Assembly: GCA_015698305.1 (NCBI GenBank)
Contig: CP048620.1
Location: 499,885 to 563,884 of the forward strand
DNA length: 64,000 bases
Source: Candidatus Nitrohelix vancouverensis
Lineage (GTDB): Bacteria; Nitrospinota; Nitrospinia; Nitrospinales; VA-1
Reading direction: 5' to 3'
The translations under genes and the position numbers were made by a program. A model generated the notes under the pieces. It did not search any database and had not been told where the DNA came from. It saw nothing but the letters and a program-made list of their open reading frames with translations. Of the stretch, positions 25,886 through 36,060 are shown one piece after another (positions within the stretch are counted from its first letter, which is position 1; every line of letters begins with the position of its first letter).

Positions 25886-27243
25886 AAACCTCCCACTCGA
25901 TCAGCCAGCTGGGACGAATGCTCCGCGACAGAAGTCTGGGCTGCCTGGAACTGACCCAAGACGTTCTCGGCGAAATAGACAAACGCAATCCGCATCTGAA
26001 TGCCTTCAGCAATATCACTCGGGAACGCGCTCTCCAGGAAGCCGCTCAGGCTCAAAGCGAACTGGACCGAGGCCTGGACCGCGGCCCCTTACACGGCATT
26101 CCCTACGCGATCAAAGAACTCTTCGACCTGGAAAACGCAGGCGCCAGCGCCGGAACCCCTTTGCTCGACCATTACATTGGCAAAGCAGACGCCGGAGTCA
26201 TTCGACGGTTGGCAGAAGCCGGAGCGGTTCTGGTGGGACAAACCCACACCAGCCCGCTGGCGGCGACGATCCTTGGCGTCAACCCCGCGCGCGGCACGCC
26301 GCACAATCCCTGGAAAAGGGAAGCATATATTCCCGGCGGCTCATCCAGCGGTTCCGCAGTCGCGGTGTCGGCCGGGCTGGTCCCTTTCGCGCTGGGTACG
26401 GATACGGGCGGCTCGATCCGCGTCCCCGCCGCCTTGTGCGGGGCCGCCGGTCTTTGTCTCACAACAGGAAGCGTTGATTCCAGTGGAATGCGGCCCCTGG
26501 CGCCAAGTCTGGACAGTATCGGCCCGCTCGCCCGCTCCGCACAGGACATCGAATTCGTTCGCGCCGCCATTCAAAATGGCGAGACGAAGAATCCGCCTGA
26601 CCTTAAAGACCTGAGGATCGGCGTTTGCGAATCGGTTTTTTTCGACGACGCGCAGGAAGAGATCCCTAACGCCGTCTTCTTAGCGGCGCGAATACTGGAA
26701 AAACTCGGCGCAACGATTTTCAATGTGCAGTTTGAGGAGCTGGAACGTTTGCATCAACTCGCTTGCGAAACGAGTTTGATTGCGGCGGAAGCCTACCCAC
26801 TGCATCGGGAAATTGTCGACCACCCCGATGCCGACTGGGTTCTGCATTGGCTGAGAGTTGCGCGCGACTATTCGCCTCAACATATCCAGAAGGCGCTGAA
26901 TGAAAAGAACGCGATTCAGGCGCAACTGGCGGAGCGCATGCGCGATCTGGATGCGGTTCTGGCGCCGACGACGCCGCGCGTCGCCGTTCCCGTTTCGACT
27001 TGCGACAGGCCCGATACCCACGCAGAGCTATCCGCCGCGATGTCTCGAAACACGCGATTGGGCAATCTTGCCGGCTGGTGCGGCCTGTCCATACCATCGG
27101 GATTCACAACCGACGGATTGCCGATGGGTCTCATGATATACGCAGGTCCCCGTCAGGAATTGATTGTGATCCAAGTCGCACGCGCCTTTGAATCGTCTTA
27201 TCATGCAAAGCGCGAAGCGCTTCAATTTTCACCCATACCTTAG
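25882..27243 (+). CDS. Amidase signature family amidohydrolase
   Basis: A 453-residue amidase-signature hydrolase. The Ser-cisSer-Lys triad is visible as K78 in YAIKELFD, the cis-Ser in PGGSSSGSAVAVS (154/155) and nucleophile S178 in GTDTGGSIRVPAALCG. Family members hydrolyse amides, carbamates or biuret-like compounds, or act as GatA. The lack of gatB/gatC here and its place between a flavoprotein and an aminotransferase argue for a catabolic or biosynthetic amidase (AtzE/AtzF-like). It overlaps the upstream gene by 4 bases. Confidence 0.9.
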   Translation: MKTSHSISQLGRMLRDRSLGCLELTQDVLGEIDKRNPHLNAFSNITRERALQEAAQAQSELDRGLDRGPLHGIPYAIKELFDLENAGASAGTPLLDHYIGKADAGVIRRLAEAGAVLVGQTHTSPLAATILGVNPARGTPHNPWKREAYIPGGSSSGSAVAVSAGLVPFALGTDTGGSIRVPAALCGAAGLCLTTGSVDSSGMRPLAPSLDSIGPLARSAQDIEFVRAAIQNGETKNPPDLKDLRIGVCESVFFDDAQEEIPNAVFLAARILEKLGATIFNVQFEELERLHQLACETSLIAAEAYPLHREIVDHPDADWVLHWLRVARDYSPQHIQKALNEKNAIQAQLAERMRDLDAVLAPTTPRVAVPVSTCDRPDTHAELSAAMSRNTRLGNLAGWCGLSIPSGFTTDGLPMGLMIYAGPRQELIVIQVARAFESSYHAKREALQFSPIP

Positions 27244-27262
27244 CCATCACACAAGGATGCCC

Positions 27263-28471
27263 ATGCAAGCCAACAATTCCATGTCCGTCGAATTTTCGAG
27301 CGTGAGAGAGCAAGCGCGCGAGGAATATGAAAAATTTCTGGGGACCTTCCTTCGGGACAGCCCGGTTGTGGCGCGACGCGGCGACCCGAAAGTCGCTGAT
27401 CTGGTGTTTGGAGATCCGCATGACCCATCGCTGTCCGGCATTGCCGAAGCCTTGCATGCGGCGGTTGATGTCAGCGCGGATCTGGGCTATCGCTACCTGC
27501 ATCATTTGCCCGAAGCGCGCGAAGCGGCGACGGATGCGCTTTCACAACGCACCGGGCTGAATTTTGAGAGCGATGATTTGTTTCTGAACACTGGCGCCTT
27601 TTCCGGTCTGGTCTGTTGCCTGCAGGCCTTGTGCGATCCTGGTTCCGAGGCGCTTTACCTCAGCCCACCGTGGTTCTACTACCGCTCCATGATCAAGTCC
27701 GTCGGCGCCATCCCGAAGGGCGTGGACCTCAATCCGGAAGACTGGGGCCTGCCGCTGGATGCGATCAAGTCTGCGATTGGCCCGAAAACCAGCGCCGTCC
27801 TGATCAACTCCCCGCACAATCCGAGCGGCAAGGTATTATCTGACGAAGAACTTTCTGCTTTGGCGGAGATACTGACGGAGGCGAGCCGTCGCCTGGGTCG
27901 GGAGATTCCAATCATTTCAGACGAGGCTTATTCGCGCATTGTTTTTGATCAGGCCCATGCGCCGACGCCTGCGCGCCACTACGCCGCGACGATCGTTCTC
28001 TACACCTACGGCAAAACGCTCCTCGCTCCCAGTCTGCGAATGGGCTATATGGCGCTGGCTCCCGGCTTTCCCGATTCCGCGCGCATGCGACGTATGTTCG
28101 ATGCGATCCAGCCGATGGGCGGCTGGTTGCTCCCGACCTGCATCGGGCAACGCGCCCTGCCGCAGTTGGAAAATCTTTGCGTTGATTTAGAACAAATCAA
28201 ACGTCGGCGCGACCATCTTGTCTCCGCCCTGCGAGAGGGAGGCTATCGAGTCGTTCCCGCCGAGGGGACTTTTTATATGCTGGTCGATAGCCCGGATCCC
28301 GACGACATCGCCTTCTCGCTTTATCTTGAATCGCGCGATGTACTGGTTCTGCCCGGCTCCGTACTGGAAACGCCAGGAACGTTCAGGGTATCGCTCACTG
28401 CTTCGGACAGAATGATCGAACAGGCCGCCGAAGTGTTCAGAAAGGGCTACACACCGGAATCGCCTAAATAG
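27263..28471 (+). CDS. PLP-dependent class I/II aminotransferase
   Basis: A fold-type I aminotransferase of about 402 residues. The PLP lysine is K251 in YTYGKTLLAPSLRMGY, with N186 in NSPHNPSGK and D220 in IISDEAYSR as cofactor contacts. The amino donor and substrate are unknown; aspartate/tyrosine-type aminotransferases are the closest general class. The ATG at 27263 is chosen because AAGG lies six bases upstream. An ATG at 27257 is also possible, and the longer frame back to 27188 would overlap the amidase gene. It ends the radical SAM-flavoprotein-amidase-aminotransferase operon and is convergent with cysK. Confidence 0.9.
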   Translation: MQANNSMSVEFSSVREQAREEYEKFLGTFLRDSPVVARRGDPKVADLVFGDPHDPSLSGIAEALHAAVDVSADLGYRYLHHLPEAREAATDALSQRTGLNFESDDLFLNTGAFSGLVCCLQALCDPGSEALYLSPPWFYYRSMIKSVGAIPKGVDLNPEDWGLPLDAIKSAIGPKTSAVLINSPHNPSGKVLSDEELSALAEILTEASRRLGREIPIISDEAYSRIVFDQAHAPTPARHYAATIVLYTYGKTLLAPSLRMGYMALAPGFPDSARMRRMFDAIQPMGGWLLPTCIGQRALPQLENLCVDLEQIKRRRDHLVSALREGGYRVVPAEGTFYMLVDSPDPDDIAFSLYLESRDVLVLPGSVLETPGTFRVSLTASDRMIEQAAEVFRKGYTPESPK

Positions 28472-28487
28472 AAACAGGGATAATTCA

Positions 28488-29399
28488 CTAGAACAGGTCT
28501 TCGATGGAAAGATACCTTTCGCCGGTATCATAATTGAAGGTCAGAACCACGTCGCCTTTTGCAATCGTTCCATCCTTGATTTGCTTTTCGACAGCGGCCA
28601 GGACCGCTCCGGTGGATACCCCTGCAAACAGCCCTTCCTCTCGCGCAACTCGGCGCGTCATCGCAAACGCTTCTGCATCGCTCACAGGGGCGACTCGGTC
28701 CAGACTGTCCACGATCAGGTTATCCGGAATAAAACCGGGGCCGATGCCCGGTATATTATGACTGCCGCCATTGCCTTCGGAAAGCGTTGGCGCCCCCGAG
28801 GGGTCGACAGCAACCACTTTCAGATTCTCGATATGTTCCTTCAGGATATCCGCTAGCGCGCTGATATGTCCGCCTGTGCCAAACGCCGCAAAGAGATAAT
28901 CGAGGCGATCGAAATCGCGAACGATCTCCAGCGCCGTTGTGTTCTTGTGCGAATCGATATTGGCCCTGTTGCTGAACTGTTCGAGCATGATGGAACCGGG
29001 AATCGCATCGCGCAAGGCCTGGGCTTTTTTAATCGCGCCGTCAATGCCTTCCTCTTTAGGTGTCAGCACAAGGTCGGCGCCGTAAGCCGTTATGATTTTT
29101 CGCCGCTCGATGCTTTGCGATTCCGGCATGACGATCTTGACTTGATAGCCTTTCAGCGGGCCGACCCAGGCGAGACCGATCCCCGTATTGCCGGAAGTCG
29201 CTTCAATAAGCGTTCCACCTGGTTTCAGGGCGCCGTCATTTTCCGCCGCTTCGATCATTCCCAGACTGATGCGGTCCTTGATACTGCCGCCGGGGTTTTG
29301 CCGTTCCAGTTTGATCCAGATTTCATGCTCCGGGAAAAGCTTGTTCAGCCGCAAATTCGGTGTGTTGCCGATCAATTCGAGTAAGCTGTTTATTTTCAT
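28488..29399 (-). CDS. cysK: Cysteine synthase (O-acetylserine sulfhydrylase)
   Basis: A 303-residue fold-type II PLP enzyme joining sulfide to O-acetylserine. The PLP lysine is K41 in GGSIKDRISL, the substrate loop is TSGNTG (68-73) and the phosphate-binding loop is FGTGGHISA. Sequence and length fit CysK/CysM. Context does not discriminate thiosulfate- or homoserine-using variants. It is monocistronic, transcribed toward the aminotransferase gene, with 16 bases between the stop codons. Confidence 0.92.
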   Translation of the reverse strand: MKINSLLELIGNTPNLRLNKLFPEHEIWIKLERQNPGGSIKDRISLGMIEAAENDGALKPGGTLIEATSGNTGIGLAWVGPLKGYQVKIVMPESQSIERRKIITAYGADLVLTPKEEGIDGAIKKAQALRDAIPGSIMLEQFSNRANIDSHKNTTALEIVRDFDRLDYLFAAFGTGGHISALADILKEHIENLKVVAVDPSGAPTLSEGNGGSHNIPGIGPGFIPDNLIVDSLDRVAPVSDAEAFAMTRRVAREEGLFAGVSTGAVLAAVEKQIKDGTIAKGDVVLTFNYDTGERYLSIEDLF

Positions 29400-29793
29400 G
29401 TGACGATCAATTGATTTCCGGTTCAGGAATGAATGGGAAGGATGTTCCGCAACCTATTATAGAACCGTTTTCAAAGAAAAAACAGACGGAGTCCAATTAG
29501 CCATCATACATTTCGCCAGGGATAGAATTTTTTCAGCAGCGCCGCCGTCGATCCCAGGAGTGAAAGTCCGTTAAGTATAAGCGTCTCTGATGACGCTACA
29601 GTTATAACAGCACCTTCTGCCAGTCATGTCATTCGCCAGTTTTGTTCTACCCAAAAAGGCTTTATACTCCATTGAGGAGGAATACAAGGCGCTTTGCCTG
29701 ATAAAGGGAAAAGCTATTTTTTTGAATTATGAAGCGAATGAGGAATGCTAGACAATCGCTCCCATTGATCCCCATCACACGGCCCCTCTTACG
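29400..29793. other. Intergenic region between cysK and a lipoprotein gene
   Basis: About 390 bases between divergent genes. I find no credible gene or strong repeat. A GAGGAGGAAT stretch at about 29675 looks like a ribosome site but leads only into a 12-codon frame. The region presumably holds promoters for cysK (leftwards) and the alpha/alpha-barrel lipoprotein (rightwards). Confidence 0.5.
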
Positions 29794-31098
29794 ATGAAAA
29801 ATTCAAGAGAATCCAATTTCAACAGACGCTCTATATATTTTTTGAAAATCCTTCTTCCCCTGATTTTATTGAGTTGCGCTTCGCAACCTTCAATCTCTTC
29901 AACTCCGGCCCCGCTCACTACTGACAGTCGCGTCGATTTTCTGAACTCTCAAATCAACAAGGGCTGGATGATCAGCTTCAAACTCCCCTCTTGCGATCCT
30001 CTGGCCGTCAGCAATTTGAAAACCCGATCCTTCACCTACGATGTTGCGCTTTCCGCCATCGTTTTCAAAATGCTCGGGCAAGATGAGAAAGCGGACCGCC
30101 TGTTGTCCACAATTGAAACATTCATCACCGCCGAAAATGGAATAGAATTTTCCTACGACGCCAACGACGGCCCTCTGGGAATGCGCTATGTAAGAACCGG
30201 GGCTGTCTCCTGGCTTGGATACGCCCTGGTCTACGCGGACCGACTCAAACATGCGCAGATTCTTGCCGAGTTTCTACTGACCCGAAGAGTCGTATCGCAA
30301 GGCGACTCAAGGAACGGTCTTTTCAGAGGCGGCTTCGGAGAGATCAAAAAAGAGACTTTTAACGACAAGGAAATTGAATGGATTTCAACCGAACATAATA
30401 TCGACGCCTATTTTTTCTTTAGAGATCTGGGACTCAAGTTAAGCAACACGCATCCACAAAACGCTTCACGATATTCCGCCGTCGCTCGTGATCTGAAAGA
30501 CAGGATCGTCGATACGCTTTGGAATCCTGAAGGTCGTTATTTCTACAGAGGTCTCAATATGCAAGGTCTCGACAGGGAAACGCCTCTGGACGTTCAAACC
30601 TGGGGGGCCTTGTTTTTAACCGCCACCGGGCATGGAGAGAAGGCTCGTTCGGCGCTTCAATTCGCCAGAAAACATTTTTTACTGAAAAACGTTTCGGTCA
30701 AGAAAGAACTGGACGATGAACAAAAATTCAATTGCCAGTATGAGTGCAAGAACACTTCATTCATTGGATTCAAACCCTATCTGGCGTCTCCTGAATACAA
30801 ACGCCCTCCCGATTTGATCTGGACAGAAGGCTCTTATGGCTACAGTCTTGCGGCGAAACGCCTTGGCATCGCCGAACCGGAATTGGAATCCAGCCTCAAT
30901 CAACTGGAGAGCTGTAACCTTTATGGCGGCGTTTTGCAAACAACGGAAACGCGAAGCCCCATTCCTTATGAGTTTCATGCATGGGAGTCCACAGCCAGCA
31001 CCTCCTGGAGCCTGATCGACTCGCTGGAATCCAGTTTGCCAGAACACAGGAAGCTCTGGACTTCAGACAAAGCCTCGAAATTATTATCTTCTAATTGA
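29794..31098 (+). CDS. Lipoprotein with probable alpha/alpha-barrel (six-hairpin glycosidase-like) domain
   Basis: A 434-residue protein with a lipoprotein signal (ILLPLILLSCASQPS, Cys at the lipobox end). The mature part repeats amphipathic helix pairs such as SFTYDVALSAIVFKMLGQDE and TGAVSWLGYALVYADRLKHA, with acidic residues at helix ends (TEHNIDAYFFF, DLIWTEGSYGYSLA). This pattern is typical of six-hairpin glycoside hydrolases, lyases and epimerases. No exact family is recognised. It lies 245 bases before the TPR-YaiO outer-membrane protein and near a GT2 synthase, so action on a secreted polysaccharide is plausible. Confidence 0.62.
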   Translation: MKNSRESNFNRRSIYFLKILLPLILLSCASQPSISSTPAPLTTDSRVDFLNSQINKGWMISFKLPSCDPLAVSNLKTRSFTYDVALSAIVFKMLGQDEKADRLLSTIETFITAENGIEFSYDANDGPLGMRYVRTGAVSWLGYALVYADRLKHAQILAEFLLTRRVVSQGDSRNGLFRGGFGEIKKETFNDKEIEWISTEHNIDAYFFFRDLGLKLSNTHPQNASRYSAVARDLKDRIVDTLWNPEGRYFYRGLNMQGLDRETPLDVQTWGALFLTATGHGEKARSALQFARKHFLLKNVSVKKELDDEQKFNCQYECKNTSFIGFKPYLASPEYKRPPDLIWTEGSYGYSLAAKRLGIAEPELESSLNQLESCNLYGGVLQTTETRSPIPYEFHAWESTASTSWSLIDSLESSLPEHRKLWTSDKASKLLSSN

Positions 31099-31342
31099 AT
31101 CTGATCGTTGAATACATCTTCAGCCCCACAACGTTCAGACTTCATATTGCCATTCCATCTCTGATTTACTGCCATAAAGCCGACACTCCTATACCATTGA
31201 TTTATGTAGACTTTTTTCATTATTCCGAATATAATTTAAACAAATTCATATAAATTTAATCTAATTACATAACTCTGCAAAGTGAACGCGCAACAGGTTT
31301 GGAGACCTGCCCCAGCCGTGCTTTCCTTCTGCCAAAGGGACT

Positions 31343-34300
31343 ATGAAATCAATATACAAATCAATGGCGCAAGCCTTGATCTTGATATTATTGGGTTCCG
31401 CAAGCCTGACCGGCTTGTCAGGCGCCAAGGATCGTCCCGCCTACGCCGCAGATACAAATTCAACGCCCGCAAGCCAGTCTTCCGATTCTGATAGGATCGA
31501 GGCGGTCTCGAACCCGTCTGGTTCCGAAGAAACGGGACTGTTCTCCGGTCTTTCAAAATATTTTGAAAGTTTCATTCATTATTTTGATTCCCTTTTCTTC
31601 CAGAAGAACAAAATTCAAAAACTGCTGGATGACAAGAACTACCTGCAAGCGGAAATAGAACTCAAGGCGCTTCTGGAGCAGGCCCCAAATGATGCGGACT
31701 ATTTGAGAGTCTACGCCGCAGTCTTGCTCATCAACGCGAAAGCCGATCCTGCCATAGAAATTTACAATCAGGTGATCGAACAATTCCCAAGAGACATGGA
31801 CTCGCGCCTGGGTCGCGGCAGAGCGTTTCTTTCGAAAAAGGATTACCCATCCGCATTGAGCGACTTCAGGTATGTGCTGGACAGACAAGGCGACAATCAA
31901 AATGCTTTGAAAGGATTGGCGGATACCGAACAGGCCATTCAGTATGAAGCGCAACTCCAAGCCGAACGGGCAATCGCTCAACAAAGAAATCGCGATATGG
32001 AAACAGCGGCGAGCCTGACACAGGAACAAAAATACTCTGAAGCGGCAAACATCTATCGCTCTCTCATCGAGAAAAATGAAAATGATCTGGAAGCAAAACT
32101 ATTTTTAGCGAGGAGCTACGCCCTCAACAACCAGATTGATGAAGCGCGATCCATGTACCAATCCGTCAAGTCAATCGATCCAAACAATGTCGATCTTCTA
32201 ACAGGCGAAGCCTATCTGCTGGCCAAGGAAAACAAGAACGACGCCGCTGTCGTCAATTTTCAAAGAGCGCTGGAACTGGACAAGAACAACAGCGATGCCC
32301 TGCAGGGCCTCAAAATGATTCAGGATCGCGAACAAAACAGAATTCTTCAGGCCGCCGTAAAGAACAAAAAGGAAAAGATTAAATCCCTGCTCACAAGGGC
32401 TTATAAATTGATAAGTTTTAAGAAATACTCTGCCGCAGAAGAAACTCTGGAGAAGTCATTAAAAGAATTTCCCAATCATCCTGAAATCAGCTTTTATCTG
32501 GCCCGGACAAAAATTTTTCAAAACAAATACAAAGAGAGTTTCGATCTTATAAACCCTCTGATCGACAACCAACCCGACAATGAAGATTATTTGAATCTGC
32601 GCGGGCGGGTCTTTATCGCCACGGGGCAATTGGACAAGGCCGATTCAGATTTCGTCCGGGTATTACAGATCAACAAACAGAATGTTGAAGCAAAGAATGG
32701 GATCCAACAGATCGCAAAAATAAAGGCATCCACTCTACAAGAGAGTGTTCTCGCTCAAAAAAGGCAATACCTTCAGAACCATCGGGAGCAATTGAAAGAA
32801 CTTCTGGACAACAATCAATATTCAGAGGCGATAAAAATTTGCAGAAGCGTTCTTGAAAAATATCCCGACGAACTCGCATTCCAGATCACTCTCGCTCAAG
32901 CTCTTGCTCTCAATTCAGAAATGGAGGAAGCCGAAAATTTATACGCCGTTCTCATAAACAAACATCCTTTTAATAGCGAATTGATAATCGGTCAGGGATT
33001 TTTATTTCTGCGACAAGGGCAACTCAATCAGGCTCAACAAGCGTTTCTCAAAGCTCAGGGAATCGATAGCGACAATCAGGACGCCGCCACGGGCCTGGCA
33101 TTACTGAAAGAACGCATTGAAAAAGAAACGATCGCCGCATTCATCCGTGATGAATGGGACAAGGCAAACACCCACATCCAACGCGGCGACTATGAGACTG
33201 CCATTCAAAGCTATCAGAGCGTCCTCGATCAACATCCTGACAATCTGGACACTCAGATTCTACTGGTTCGCGCTCACCGCCTGGCTTCAGATCTCCCGAG
33301 CGCGGAAAACCTGCTCGACACCCTCATTCAATCACACCCGGGAAATGCAGACCTGTGGGCAGAAAAAGGTCAGATACATTCTCTTAAAGGCGACGATGCC
33401 CTGTCCCAGGAGAGTTTTGAAAAAGCGCTTGAGCTAAGACCGGACAGCCAGGAACTTCGCATCCGCATTGCCCGTATCATTCAGGGCAGAGCCTATGATT
33501 TGCTATTGACCCGGTTGAAAGCGCTCGAGGAGAATAAAGAGTTTGAAGCCGCAGAAGCGCTCATCAGAGAGCATTTATCAAAACACCCCAAGGATGCGCA
33601 AACGCACTATCTTCTGGCAAGGAACCTGCGTTTTCAAAACCGCTACAACGACTCCATCGAAATCCTCAATGCTCTGCTGAGTCAAGCTCCATACAATATG
33701 GACTACCTTGCCAGCCGCGGAATTATCTGGAGAATATTAAGAGAAACCGACAAAGCCAAACTGGACTATGAGAAGGCCTTGTCTCAAGACCCCGAGCGGG
33801 TGGACCTGCTTTTGGGCAGAGGCCATGTTGCGGTTCTGGAGAAAGAGTATTTCGAAGCGGAAGAGTATTTCAATCTGGCGTACGAACTTGCTCCTGAGGA
33901 GCCTGAAACGATCGAGTCCAAAGCGCGTATCGAAAACTTCGTCAAAGACACCGTGGTGGAATCGTTTCAAACCGAGACTTTTAGCGGGGGACGCGATTCC
34001 AGACACACACAGCGCCTCGAATGGTTTCACCCATTCAATTCCAAATTCAGAGGCAGTGTTGGGATGGAAAGCGTATTCATTTCAGGAGACGCCGATCACA
34101 CGGGAATCATCTCGGGGAATTACGATCTCTGGGACGATCTGAACCTGAGAGGCCAATTCAGCTTTTCCCCCTCTCCAGATGTGGTCGCCAAACAAATCTA
34201 TGAAACGGAAATCACCAAAAGCATCAAAGGCATTCCGCTGGAAGCCCTGTTCATGTATCGATACATGGATTTCGAGGAATCCAATTTCCATCTGATTTCG

Positions 34301-34636
34301 CCCGGCTTCAATTATTATCTCAGCGAGCATACCCGCGTTCTGGTTCGCGGCTATTTTGGCTTCCAGGAAAACGGCAATTCCCATTCCGCGTTTTTAAACA
34401 TCAATCACGAATTCAGCCCAAGCTTATCCGCTTATATTGGCGGAGCCATCGGTAATGAATCCTTTACCATCGTATCCGGGGCGGACACGCTGGCGGTGGA
34501 TTCCATCTCAATGCAAATGGGAATTAAATGGAGGATTTCGGATCGGTTCTCGATTGGCTTTAATTACGTTTACGAAGAGAGAAAGGATCAGTTCAACAGG
34601 AACCTTTTTGGAATCGTGATACCCCTGCGTTTTTAA
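31343..34636 (+). CDS. TPR-rich outer-membrane protein with C-terminal YaiO-like beta-barrel
   Basis: A 1097-residue exported protein. The leader is MAQALILILLGSASLTGLSG, cleaved near AYA-AD. Residues about 90-880 form a long array of TPR repeats (for example PASAL/DYPSALSDFRYVLDRQGD-type and AEENLLDTLIQSHPGNADLW). Residues about 885-1097 are a beta-strand-rich domain that resembles the YaiO outer-membrane barrel and ends in the aromatic residue Phe (IPLRF). The layout (TPR superhelix plus barrel) is that of polysaccharide exporters such as BcsC and PgaA. It converges on and overlaps by four bases the GT2 synthase gene on the other strand. Confidence 0.82.
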   Translation: MKSIYKSMAQALILILLGSASLTGLSGAKDRPAYAADTNSTPASQSSDSDRIEAVSNPSGSEETGLFSGLSKYFESFIHYFDSLFFQKNKIQKLLDDKNYLQAEIELKALLEQAPNDADYLRVYAAVLLINAKADPAIEIYNQVIEQFPRDMDSRLGRGRAFLSKKDYPSALSDFRYVLDRQGDNQNALKGLADTEQAIQYEAQLQAERAIAQQRNRDMETAASLTQEQKYSEAANIYRSLIEKNENDLEAKLFLARSYALNNQIDEARSMYQSVKSIDPNNVDLLTGEAYLLAKENKNDAAVVNFQRALELDKNNSDALQGLKMIQDREQNRILQAAVKNKKEKIKSLLTRAYKLISFKKYSAAEETLEKSLKEFPNHPEISFYLARTKIFQNKYKESFDLINPLIDNQPDNEDYLNLRGRVFIATGQLDKADSDFVRVLQINKQNVEAKNGIQQIAKIKASTLQESVLAQKRQYLQNHREQLKELLDNNQYSEAIKICRSVLEKYPDELAFQITLAQALALNSEMEEAENLYAVLINKHPFNSELIIGQGFLFLRQGQLNQAQQAFLKAQGIDSDNQDAATGLALLKERIEKETIAAFIRDEWDKANTHIQRGDYETAIQSYQSVLDQHPDNLDTQILLVRAHRLASDLPSAENLLDTLIQSHPGNADLWAEKGQIHSLKGDDALSQESFEKALELRPDSQELRIRIARIIQGRAYDLLLTRLKALEENKEFEAAEALIREHLSKHPKDAQTHYLLARNLRFQNRYNDSIEILNALLSQAPYNMDYLASRGIIWRILRETDKAKLDYEKALSQDPERVDLLLGRGHVAVLEKEYFEAEEYFNLAYELAPEEPETIESKARIENFVKDTVVESFQTETFSGGRDSRHTQRLEWFHPFNSKFRGSVGMESVFISGDADHTGIISGNYDLWDDLNLRGQFSFSPSPDVVAKQIYETEITKSIKGIPLEALFMYRYMDFEESNFHLISPGFNYYLSEHTRVLVRGYFGFQENGNSHSAFLNINHEFSPSLSAYIGGAIGNESFTIVSGADTLAVDSISMQMGIKWRISDRFSIGFNYVYEERKDQFNRNLFGIVIPLRF

Positions 34637-36060
34637 AATCCTTTCTTCTCCATAACCCCCCAACCTACTTTTTTCTTCATCGCATACTGGAATGTGCCGA
34701 CCAGGCGCCACCAGGTATTCGCCGGGCGATAGATAAAGGTCTCTAGCGCCGACAAGCCGCACAGAATAAGCACATGGCTCAATTTCGGATAACGCCGGAA
34801 GGTCATCTCCTCAAGGATCACCGCGCCCAGAGAAAGCACTATATTTAGAATGATCGCTCCTATAAAAAACAAGATCGCCAACTCTGCATTCACCAGATCG
34901 AAATACCAGGCGACCAAAAAAAGAATCACCCCGACGAATTCGACAATCGGCCCCAAGCCCTCAAAAATGAGAAAAAAGGGGAACGCGAGCATACCAACCA
35001 CGCCATACTTTGGATTTAAAAACATCGTTGAATGGACGGACAAGCATTGCAACAAGCCCCTCTGCCAGCGCTTGCGTTGCAGGCCAAGCACCTTGTAAGT
35101 TTCAGGCGCTTCGGTCCAGCAAACCGGGTCCGGAATATATACAATTTTATATTTTTCTTTTTTCTGGCGAAGATGTTTATGAAGCCTCACCACCAGCTCC
35201 ATATCCTCACCGATAGCATCCGCCCAATAACCGCCAACGTCAATGACATGTTGTTTTTTGAAAAGGCCGAAGGCGCCTGAAATGATCAACAGGCAACTGA
35301 AAGAAGAAAACGCCACTCTCCCCGCCAGAAAAGCCCGGAAGTACTCCATGATTTGAAATTTACCCAAAAGGGTTTTGGGCAATCCCACCTCGTCTATGAT
35401 CCCACCCCTCACCTTGCACCCGTTGATGATTCGAACCGTTCCGCCGGCGGCGACAGTAGACGTGTCCTGAATAAAGGGTCGAATGATTTTAAGCAGAACG
35501 TCCTTTTCTATGATCGAATCCGAATCGATCGCGCAGAACAAGGGATATGAAGATGCATTGATGCCAGCGTTCATTGCGTCGGCTTTACCGCCGCCGTTGA
35601 CCTTGTCGATCACAAGCAAATTAGGGTGCTTCTTAGATTCATAAACTCCGCGGACTGGCGCGCATTCCACCTGTTTCCGGTAAACCTTGTTGGTAATTTT
35701 CAAGTCAAAAGAATCTTTAAGGTATTCCAGAGTTCTATCCGTCGAGCCATCATTGATGACCACGACTTCATACAAAGGGTATTCCAGTTGTAGCAAAGAA
35801 TTGACGCTGTTTACTATGGACGCTTCCTCGTTGAACGCCGGAGCCAGGATAGAAATCGGCTTGGAGAAAGGGGATTGAAAGACGCTCTTCAATTCGACCA
35901 ATTGAACCAGCTTCAGGTATTTTCGAATCGCAAAAAAAGCGAGAACAATCAGAAAAATATAGATGCTGTTTAGAACCAGAAAATAAGAAACAATGAAGGT
36001 GTTGTAGAGCGTGATCAGAGGCTGGGCAATGTTCAAATAGATCTGATCTAAAATAATCAT
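34633..36060 (-). CDS. Membrane family 2 glycosyltransferase (polysaccharide synthase type)
   Basis: A 475-residue inner-membrane processive glycosyltransferase. GT2 motifs are complete: D104 in INDGSTD, D179-S-D181 in AIDSDS, E285-D286 in AIGEDMEL and the acceptor-site QRKRW (328-332). Two membrane helices precede the catalytic domain and about four to five follow it, as in BcsA, PgaC and hyaluronan synthases. There is no PilZ domain. The polymer cannot be predicted. The gene is translationally coupled (ATGA) to the HEAT-repeat gene upstream, and the matching outer-membrane porin candidate is convergent at 31343. Confidence 0.9.
   Translation of the reverse strand: MIILDQIYLNIAQPLITLYNTFIVSYFLVLNSIYIFLIVLAFFAIRKYLKLVQLVELKSVFQSPFSKPISILAPAFNEEASIVNSVNSLLQLEYPLYEVVVINDGSTDRTLEYLKDSFDLKITNKVYRKQVECAPVRGVYESKKHPNLLVIDKVNGGGKADAMNAGINASSYPLFCAIDSDSIIEKDVLLKIIRPFIQDTSTVAAGGTVRIINGCKVRGGIIDEVGLPKTLLGKFQIMEYFRAFLAGRVAFSSFSCLLIISGAFGLFKKQHVIDVGGYWADAIGEDMELVVRLHKHLRQKKEKYKIVYIPDPVCWTEAPETYKVLGLQRKRWQRGLLQCLSVHSTMFLNPKYGVVGMLAFPFFLIFEGLGPIVEFVGVILFLVAWYFDLVNAELAILFFIGAIILNIVLSLGAVILEEMTFRRYPKLSHVLILCGLSALETFIYRPANTWWRLVGTFQYAMKKKVGWGVMEKKGF

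Noticed and set aside
24659-28471. Complete Nit1C (cyanide or nitrilase) cluster
   Set aside because: Only the flavoprotein resembles that cluster; nitrilase, AIR synthase and GNAT partners are absent from the window.
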